Assembly (NCBI GenBank): GCA_964522445.1 | Contig: CAZFUY010000101.1 | Coordinates: 1-10,782 of the forward strand | DNA length: 10,782 bases | DNA from: CAZFUY01 sp964522445 | GTDB taxonomy: Bacteria > Pseudomonadota > Gammaproteobacteria > SZUA-229 | Direction of reading: 5' to 3' | In this document: piece after piece, positions 6,824 to 10,782 of the stretch | Numbering within the stretch: the first letter of the stretch is position 1 | Layout of the letters: each line of letters starts with the position of its first letter | Program-made: the position numbers and the translations under genes | Notes under the pieces: generated by a model | Database searches by the model: none | What the model saw: the letters and a program-made list of their open reading frames with translations, nothing else | Told to the model about the DNA's origin: nothing

Positions 6824-7864
6824 ATGTCACAAGCCAAAGCAGTAGCTCTTATTTCAGGCGGCCTCGATTCTCTACTGGCAGCCAAAGTCATGCTCGAACA
6901 GGGTGTTCATGTAGAAGGCATCAATTTTTATACTGGCTTTTGCGTAGAAGGCCATACTCACGCCATTCGTAAAAAAGACAAAGCAAAACCCAAGCGCAAC
7001 AATGCACTATGGTCTGCTGAACAGCTCGGCATCAAACTTCATATTGTCGATATTGTTGAAGAGTACAAAGATGTGCTTATCAATCCAAAACATGGCTATG
7101 GCAAAAATATGAACCCCTGTCTGGACTGTAAAATTTTTATGGTTCACAAGGCTCAGCAATGGATTGAAGAAAATGGTTTTGATTTCATCATCACCGGCGA
7201 AGTGATTGGCCAGAGACCCATGTCTCAACGCAAAGATACTATGCCCATTATTTCAAAACAATCAGGAGCGGATGATCGTTTGCTTCGCCCACTATGTGCA
7301 AAAAATCTTCCTGAAACTTTAGCCGAACGTGAAGGCTGGGTTGATCGCAATAAACTTTATGATTTCAGTGGCCGTAATCGAAAGCCACAAATGGCACTTG
7401 CCAAACAATTTGGTTTTGAAGATTATGCAAAACCTGCAGGCGGTTGCTGCTTTCTTACGGACGAGAGCTATTCAATAAAACTGGTCGATTTATGGGATGC
7501 CAGAGGGGAACGCAATTACGAAATGGATGACATTATGTTATTAAAAGTAGGCCGCCATATTCGCCCTGAACCACATTACAAATTAATTATTGGCCGCGAA
7601 GATGGTGAAAACAAATTTTTACAGGGCTATAAAAATATTTTCACATCAATAAAGATGATAAGCCATAGCGGCCCTCTTACTTTAGTCGATGGCATTGTTA
7701 ATGATAATGACCTTGAATTTGCCGCACGCATAACTGCACGTTTTTCACAGGGAAGAAATGAAGATACGGTTACTGTTGAAATCAAACACAAAAATGGCGA
7801 AACAAATACAATTGATGTAACACCCTTTAAACCCAGCGAAATAAAACCGGACTGGTATCTTTAA
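6824..7864 (+). CDS. ThiI/MnmA-like PP-loop ATPase, probable RNA sulfurtransferase
   Basis: The 346-residue cytoplasmic protein opens with an N-type ATP pyrophosphatase fold: the PP-loop SGGLDS at 11-16 would adenylate a target base before sulfur transfer. Unlike ThiI it has no N-terminal THUMP domain, the PP-loop starting almost at residue 1; unlike MnmA it reads SGGLDS instead of SGGVDS. Cysteines stand out as C99-x-x-C102 (NPCLDCK) and C208-C209 (GGCCFL), with C40 in addition. In related thiolases such CxxC plus a distant Cys can bind an iron-sulfur cluster or carry persulfide sulfur. The region from about 215 to the end is a separate domain, which I tentatively relate to the NFACT-R RNA-binding domain reported fused to ThiI-like proteins. 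The ATG at 6824 lacks a clear Shine-Dalgarno. A TusA-like gene abuts it, suggesting a sulfur relay. Substrate unknown; tRNA thiolation is the best guess. Confidence 0.85.
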   Translation: MSQAKAVALISGGLDSLLAAKVMLEQGVHVEGINFYTGFCVEGHTHAIRKKDKAKPKRNNALWSAEQLGIKLHIVDIVEEYKDVLINPKHGYGKNMNPCLDCKIFMVHKAQQWIEENGFDFIITGEVIGQRPMSQRKDTMPIISKQSGADDRLLRPLCAKNLPETLAEREGWVDRNKLYDFSGRNRKPQMALAKQFGFEDYAKPAGGCCFLTDESYSIKLVDLWDARGERNYEMDDIMLLKVGRHIRPEPHYKLIIGREDGENKFLQGYKNIFTSIKMISHSGPLTLVDGIVNDNDLEFAARITARFSQGRNEDTVTVEIKHKNGETNTIDVTPFKPSEIKPDWYL

Positions 7865-8095
7865 ATGAGTAGCTACCAACTTGATGCCAGACGCATGTTC
7901 TGTCCCATGCCTGTTATTCGCACTCAGGATAAAATAAAAGAACTTAATCCTGGCGATATATTAGATGTTATATCAACTGACCCTGGTGCATTAAATGACA
8001 TTCCTGCCTGGTGTCGAATTAATGGTCATAAAGTTTTAGACTGCTATGAGAAGAATGATGAATATATTGTAAAAGTTGAGGTTTGTGATAATTAA
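7865..8095 (+). CDS. TusA-like sulfur carrier protein
   Basis: The 76-residue product has the TusA/SirA fold signature: YQLDARRMFCPMPVIRT near the N-terminus with the CPxP motif, C13 being the residue that carries persulfide sulfur, then PGDILDVISTDPGALNDIPAWC and a beta-rich end. Typical TusA is about 80 residues. C50, C60 and C74 are additional. Its ATG directly follows the TAA of the PP-loop gene (TAAATG, no spacer) and no independent ribosome site is obvious, so translation is probably coupled and the two products made in a fixed ratio. This argues that it delivers sulfur to that enzyme rather than acting as the general TusA of the TusBCDE-MnmA relay. The family is clear; the specific role is inferred from position. 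Confidence 0.9.
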   Translation: MSSYQLDARRMFCPMPVIRTQDKIKELNPGDILDVISTDPGALNDIPAWCRINGHKVLDCYEKNDEYIVKVEVCDN

Positions 8096-8099
8096 CTCT

Positions 8100-8160
8100 G
8101 TAAGAACAGCTTTAATCACAATTATTTGCCAGTTGTCTTCGCAGCTAAAGTCGCTCTACA
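8100..8160. repeat. REP-like inverted repeat pair, copy 1
   Basis: A right unit at 8139-8160 (TCGCAGCTAAAG followed by TCGCTCTACA) and a degenerate inverted left unit at 8100-8121 (GTAAGAACAGCTTTAATCAC) face each other, starting 5 bases after the TusA-like stop. The right unit and its 3' flank (to about 8172) match the unit at 9434-9466. Such GTAGGAGC...GCTTTAGC...CGC palindromes are a known intergenic REP style in gammaproteobacteria. The pair could stabilise the 3' end of the upstream mRNA or end transcription. The rest of the spacer up to 8232 shows nothing further that I can support. Confidence 0.65.
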
Positions 8161-8232
8161 TATTTAATTAACTTGCAACATCTACACTAACAACTGAAAA
8201 TAACAACACCTATTACCAGCCAGAGAATCTTT

Positions 8233-9378
8233 TTGGAATACTCACTAGAACAACGCAAACAGGCCATGAACCGAGTCACCTGGTGGGGCGTGTTTATTAA
8301 TATAATCCTGGCTGTTAGCAAACTGGTTGTTGGTTTTATTGCACAATCTCACGCCTTAATCGCTGATGGTTTTCATTCTTTTTCAGATCTTATCAGCGAT
8401 GCCATGGTATTACTGGCAACCAACCATGCCTCGCAGGAAGCGGATGAAGATCATCCCTATGGCCACGCCCGTTATGAAACGCTGGCAACCATCGGTGTGG
8501 GCATTTTTCTTATTGCTGTTGCAGCAGGTATTGCTATCAATGCCACACAACGCCTGTTAGCTCCTGAGACTCACTCATCACCCACCTCTCTGGCTTTATG
8601 GATTGCTGCTTTTTCTATTATCAGCAATGAAGGCCTTTATCATTACACCATGCGCACGGCTCGCAGTATTAAATCTAAATTACTGGAAGCCAATGCATGG
8701 CATCATCGTACTGACAGTATTTCTTCTATTGTTGTATTTATAGGCATTACAGGTGCTATGTTTGGCCTGCCTGTGCTGGATGATGTGGCCGCAGCTCTGG
8801 TTTCATTAATGATTGCCAAAATCGGCTGGGACTTAAGCCACCAGAGTATTCAGGAACTTGTTGATACCGCCTTAGAGCCAGAAATAATCAGCGCTATTAA
8901 ACAACGTATTAAAAACATAGATGGCGTGAATGAATTACACATGCTGAGAACACGCCGCATGGGGCATAATGCTCTGGTTGATGTGCATATTCTGGTCGAT
9001 TCAAGACTAAGCGTGTCTGAAGGTCATCAGATTTCAGAAGCTGTCGAACTTTCTTTGACCAGACACTGGGATGAAATTAATGATGTTACTGTTCACATTG
9101 ACCCAGAAGACGATGAACACACACCAAACAGCTGTAAAGATCTGCCCCTGCGCAGCAAGATAATATCTGAATTAAAGCAGGGCTGGGGAAATATGCCTGA
9201 GCTAAGACAAATCAGTGAAATCACTCTGCATTACCTTGACGGCAAAATTACTGTGGGCATTACACTGCCTCTGGATAATTTAAATGACCTGGCATCTGCT
9301 ACAAAATTAACAGAAAAAATTCAGTCAGCCAGTACAGATATCGAATACATTAAACAAATAGATGTTTATTTTAAATAG
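8233..9378 (+). CDS. cation diffusion facilitator family transporter
   Basis: Inner-membrane divalent-cation/proton antiporter of the CDF family (typically Zn, Fe, Mn, Co or Cd efflux). The 381-residue product has the family marks: transmembrane helix 2 with LIADGFHSFSDLISD (42-56; D45, H48 and D52 are candidate metal residues), the cytosolic DEDHPYGHARYETL (71-84) and AWHHRTDSISS in helix 5 (H157, D161). A cytosolic C-terminal domain runs from about 210 to 292. About 85 residues follow, with a beta-strand pattern (ISEITLHYLDGKITVGITLPL) suggesting a second copy of that ferredoxin-like domain; this is longer than classical FieF (about 300). The best start is TTG at 8233: the frame has no ATG or GTG between the stop at 8188 and there, and family members have about a dozen residues before the first helix. 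ATG at 8266 is the alternative. Ribosome site weak. Metal not predictable. Confidence 0.9.
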   Translation: MEYSLEQRKQAMNRVTWWGVFINIILAVSKLVVGFIAQSHALIADGFHSFSDLISDAMVLLATNHASQEADEDHPYGHARYETLATIGVGIFLIAVAAGIAINATQRLLAPETHSSPTSLALWIAAFSIISNEGLYHYTMRTARSIKSKLLEANAWHHRTDSISSIVVFIGITGAMFGLPVLDDVAAALVSLMIAKIGWDLSHQSIQELVDTALEPEIISAIKQRIKNIDGVNELHMLRTRRMGHNALVDVHILVDSRLSVSEGHQISEAVELSLTRHWDEINDVTVHIDPEDDEHTPNSCKDLPLRSKIISELKQGWGNMPELRQISEITLHYLDGKITVGITLPLDNLNDLASATKLTEKIQSASTDIEYIKQIDVYFK

Positions 9379-9389
9379 TAATCACATTA

Positions 9390-9456
9390 TGTGCGAGCCG
9401 CTTTAGCTGCTAAATTATTTTAGCAACCATCTATCGCGGCTAAAGCTGCTCCTACA
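9390..9456. repeat. REP-like inverted repeat pair, copy 2
   Basis: A left unit at 9390-9412 (TGTGCGAGCCGCTTTAGCTG and 3 more bases) and a right unit at 9434-9456 (TCGCGGCTAAAGCTGCTCCT and 3 more) are inverted copies matching at 18 of 23 positions, separated by 21 bases. Each unit is itself a short palindrome around TTTA/TAAA. The right unit with its 3' flank resembles the unit at 8139-8172. Lying 11 bases after the transporter stop, the pair could act as a terminator-like or mRNA-protecting structure. It occupies the left part of the 342-bp spacer before glnA. Confidence 0.75.
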
Positions 9457-9483
9457 CATTAATTATCAAGATCACCCTCTAAA

Positions 9484-9498
9484 GCACCAATATAATGC
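9484..9498 (+). promoter_or_regulatory. candidate NtrC binding site, distal
   Basis: GCACCA-ATA-TAATGC follows the NtrC dyad pattern GCACYA-N3-TGGTGC with two mismatches in the right half. Its centre (9491) is exactly 30 bp, three helical turns, from the centre of the stronger site at 9514-9528, and about 115 bp before the predicted sigma-54 start. This resembles the paired enhancer sites of enteric glnA. Confidence 0.5.
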
Positions 9499-9510
9499 GC
9501 TTATTCTCTA

Positions 9511-9538
9511 TTGGCACTGCATTGGTGCATGATATAGT
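9511..9538 (+). promoter_or_regulatory. candidate sigma-70 promoter overlapping an NtrC site (glnAp1-like)
   Basis: TTGGCA (9511-9516) and TATAGT (9533-9538) each differ from consensus by one base, are separated by 16 bp, and the -10 has an upstream TGA giving an extended -10. The promoter covers the NtrC dyad at 9514-9528. As at E. coli glnAp1, bound NtrC would block it, so it would give a basal supply of enzyme when nitrogen is ample. Predicted start near 9545. Confidence 0.55.
9514..9528 (+). promoter_or_regulatory. candidate NtrC binding site, proximal
   Basis: GCACTGCATTGGTGC is a near-perfect NtrC dyad (GCACTG-CAT-TGGTGC) and closely resembles a glnA enhancer site as I recall it from E. 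coli. Its last bases also begin a second imperfect dyad, TGCATGATATAGTGCA (9526-9541), whose half-sites are one base closer than standard. The centre lies about 85 bp before the sigma-54 start, a workable enhancer distance. Confidence 0.7.
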
Positions 9539-9579
9539 GCAAAAAGTACTGAAATAATGGCTTTTATACGTTTCCCTTG

Positions 9580-9595
9580 TGGCACATTTCATGCA
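9580..9595 (+). promoter_or_regulatory. sigma-54 (RpoN) promoter of glnA
   Basis: TGGCACATTTCATGCA has the invariant GG at -24 (9581-9582) and GC at -12 (9593-9594) with the required 10 bases between them, and matches TGGCAC-N5-TTGCA except at one base. With the NtrC-type sites 52-111 bp upstream it forms a complete nitrogen-regulated promoter. Transcription should start near 9606, leaving a leader of about 115 bases before the glnA ATG. Confidence 0.8.
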
Positions 9596-9632
9596 AAATA
9601 TCTGGCTGAAATTTATTAACTTTTCGAATCAG

Positions 9633-9687
9633 AAAACCTGTCCAATTTAGGTCTATCTTCCTCGATGGCTTAAATCCGACAGGTTTT
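9633..9687 (+). promoter_or_regulatory. long interrupted hairpin in the glnA leader
   Basis: AAAACCTGTC (9633-9642) pairs perfectly with GACAGGTTTT (9678-9687). After a 2x2 internal loop, ATTTAGG (9645-9651) pairs with CTTAAAT (9669-9675, one G-U). After a one-base bulge, CTATC (9653-9657) pairs with GATGG (9664-9668, one G-U) around a 6-base loop. That gives 22 pairs in 55 bases, inside the leader of transcripts from either promoter. Only four Us follow the GC part of the stem, so it is at best a weak terminator. It ends 23 bases before the ribosome site and does not cover it. Role unknown. Confidence 0.6.
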
Positions 9688-9720
9688 AGACTCGCACATA
9701 TAAATATACTGGAGACACAC

Positions 9721-10782
9721 ATGTCAGATATGTCAGCTAATGACGTTTTAAAAATGATGAAAGACAATGAAGTTAAATTCGTTGATTTCCGTTTCACAGA
9801 TCCACGCGGTAAAGAACAGCATGTATCCGTGCCATCTCACACTGTTGATGAAAGCACTTTTGAAGAAGGCAAAATGTTCGACGGCTCTTCTATCGAAGGC
9901 TGGAAAGGTATTAATGAATCAGACATGATAATGATGCCTGACCCAACAACAACTGTTATGGACCCCTTCTGCGAAGAAGCAACAATGAACATCAGTTGCG
10001 ACATCATCGAACCTGCAACAATGCAGGGGTATGAGCGTGACCCACGTTCTATCGCCAAGCGCGCTGAAGAATATATGAAGTCTACTGGTATTGCAGACAC
10101 AGCTTACTTTGGTCCTGAAAACGAATTTTTCGTATTCGATTCTGTCACCTGGGAAAACCAGATGGGCAAAGTTGGCTACCAGATCGGTTCTGAAGAAGCA
10201 GAATGGAGCAAAGGCGAGCAAACTGAAACAGGCAACCTGGGTCATCGTCCTGGCATTAAAGGCGGTTATTTCCCTGTTCCTCCAGTTGATTCACTACAGG
10301 ACTTACGTTCTGCAATGTGTTTAGTTATGGAAGACATGGGTGTTAAAACTGAAGTTCACCACCATGAAGTTGCAACAGCCGGCCAATGTGAAATTGGTGC
10401 TGTATTCAACACACTGGTTAAAAAAGCAGACGAAGTTCAGAAGCTTAAATACTGCATCCACAATGTTGCTCACGCTTACGGCAAAACAGCGACATTCATG
10501 CCCAAGCCTCTGGTAGGTGATAACGGCAACGGCATGCACGTTCATATGTCTCTTGCTAAAGGTGGCGATAACTTATTCTCTGGTGATTTATACGGGGGCT
10601 TATCTGAAACCGCATTGTTCTACATCGGTGGTGTTATCAAGCACGCTCAGGCACTGAATGCGTTTGCTAATGCTTCAACTAACTCTTACAAGCGTCTGGT
10701 TCCTGGTTTCGAAGCACCTGTCATGCTGGCTTACTCTGCTCGTAACCGTTCTGCTTCTATTCGTATTCCTTTCGTTTCTAAT
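9721..10782 (+). CDS. glnA: glutamine synthetase type I, N-terminal 354 residues (cut by right edge)
   Basis: ATP-dependent ligase making glutamine from glutamate and ammonium; the active enzyme is a cytoplasmic dodecamer. The frame is open from the ATG at 9721 to the window end, giving 354 of about 469 residues. Visible family blocks: the beta-grasp DGSSIEGW (54-61), the catalytic metal site with E133 and E135 in GPENEFF, EVHHHEVATAGQCEIG (211-226) with further metal ligands, NGNGMHVHMSL (268-278) with the metal-binding His, and STNSYKRLVPG (319-329). The adenylylated Tyr expected near 400 lies outside the window. GGAG stands 6 bases before the ATG at 9721; the ATG at 9730 would match the shorter E. 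coli N-terminus but is too far from that site. Promoters of both sigma-54 and sigma-70 type precede it, indicating NtrC control. Neighbouring ntrB/ntrC cannot be seen. Confidence 0.97.
   Translation, partial: MSDMSANDVLKMMKDNEVKFVDFRFTDPRGKEQHVSVPSHTVDESTFEEGKMFDGSSIEGWKGINESDMIMMPDPTTTVMDPFCEEATMNISCDIIEPATMQGYERDPRSIAKRAEEYMKSTGIADTAYFGPENEFFVFDSVTWENQMGKVGYQIGSEEAEWSKGEQTETGNLGHRPGIKGGYFPVPPVDSLQDLRSAMCLVMEDMGVKTEVHHHEVATAGQCEIGAVFNTLVKKADEVQKLKYCIHNVAHAYGKTATFMPKPLVGDNGNGMHVHMSLAKGGDNLFSGDLYGGLSETALFYIGGVIKHAQALNAFANASTNSYKRLVPGFEAPVMLAYSARNRSASIRIPFVSN

Noticed and set aside
6824..7864. Calling the PP-loop protein thiI or mnmA
   Set aside because: It lacks the THUMP domain of ThiI, and the PP-loop form and cysteine layout differ from MnmA, so a gene symbol would overstate the evidence.
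9511..9528. TTGGCAC...GGTGC as a second sigma-54 promoter
   Set aside because: The spacing between GG and GC is 12 rather than 10 bases; the bases are better explained by the NtrC dyad and the sigma-70 -35.
9665..9673. Minimal upstream reading frame ATG-GCT-TAA in the glnA leader
   Set aside because: No ribosome binding site precedes it and it lies within the 3' half of the hairpin; a two-codon frame is expected by chance.
9564..10545. Several minus-strand and out-of-frame open frames across glnA and its leader
   Set aside because: They are antisense or frame-shifted shadows of glnA, without ribosome sites or recognisable products.
1..10782. CRISPR array, tRNA or rRNA gene, insertion sequence, prophage or toxin-antitoxin pair
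   Set aside because: No regularly spaced repeats, no cloverleaf-like segment, no transposase, integrase or phage product and no paired small genes were seen on either strand.

Overview
The window comes from the chromosome of a gammaproteobacterium of fairly low G+C. The evidence is the gene order glyQ-glyS-gmhB-plsC (the arrangement usual in that class), two-subunit glycyl-tRNA synthetase, a heptose-phosphate phosphatase of the LPS pathway, and a glnA control region of the enteric NtrC/sigma-54 type. I cannot name the genus. Most of the window is housekeeping sequence. The less familiar parts are the AT-rich left end, the thiolation gene pair in the middle and the non-coding DNA before glnA.

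Left end, 1-1760, all genes on the minus strand: three consecutive genes for exported proteins of unknown function. In transcription order they are a small secreted protein (1594-1241), a probable outer-membrane beta-barrel protein with a charged KTEN-repeat linker (1132-263), and the first 20 residues of a lipoprotein that runs off the left edge (62-1). The spacers carry several inverted repeats, one of which looks like a terminator.

Middle left, 1760-6046, minus strand: a compact operon, glyQ-glyS-gmhB-lysophospholipid acyltransferase. Every junction overlaps by 4 bases (ATGA, ATGA, GTGA), which suggests translational coupling. It combines glycine charging with LPS heptose synthesis and phospholipid acylation.

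Middle right, 6212-8095, plus strand: a conserved-looking soluble hypothetical protein divergent from glyQ, then a PP-loop ATPase of the ThiI/MnmA type without a THUMP domain, abutting a TusA-like sulfur carrier. The last two look like a dedicated sulfur-transfer pair for RNA (or another acceptor). A REP-like inverted repeat pair follows.

Right end, 8233-10782, plus strand: a cation diffusion facilitator with a probable TTG start and an extended C-terminus, a second REP-like pair, then glnA (first 354 codons, cut by the right edge). The glnA upstream DNA holds two NtrC-type dyads 30 bp apart, a sigma-70 promoter overlapping one of them, a well-formed sigma-54 promoter, and a 55-nt interrupted hairpin in the untranslated leader. 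I found no tRNA, rRNA, CRISPR, insertion sequence or prophage gene. The best candidates for something undescribed are the PP-loop/TusA pair, the glnA leader hairpin and the paired repeats.
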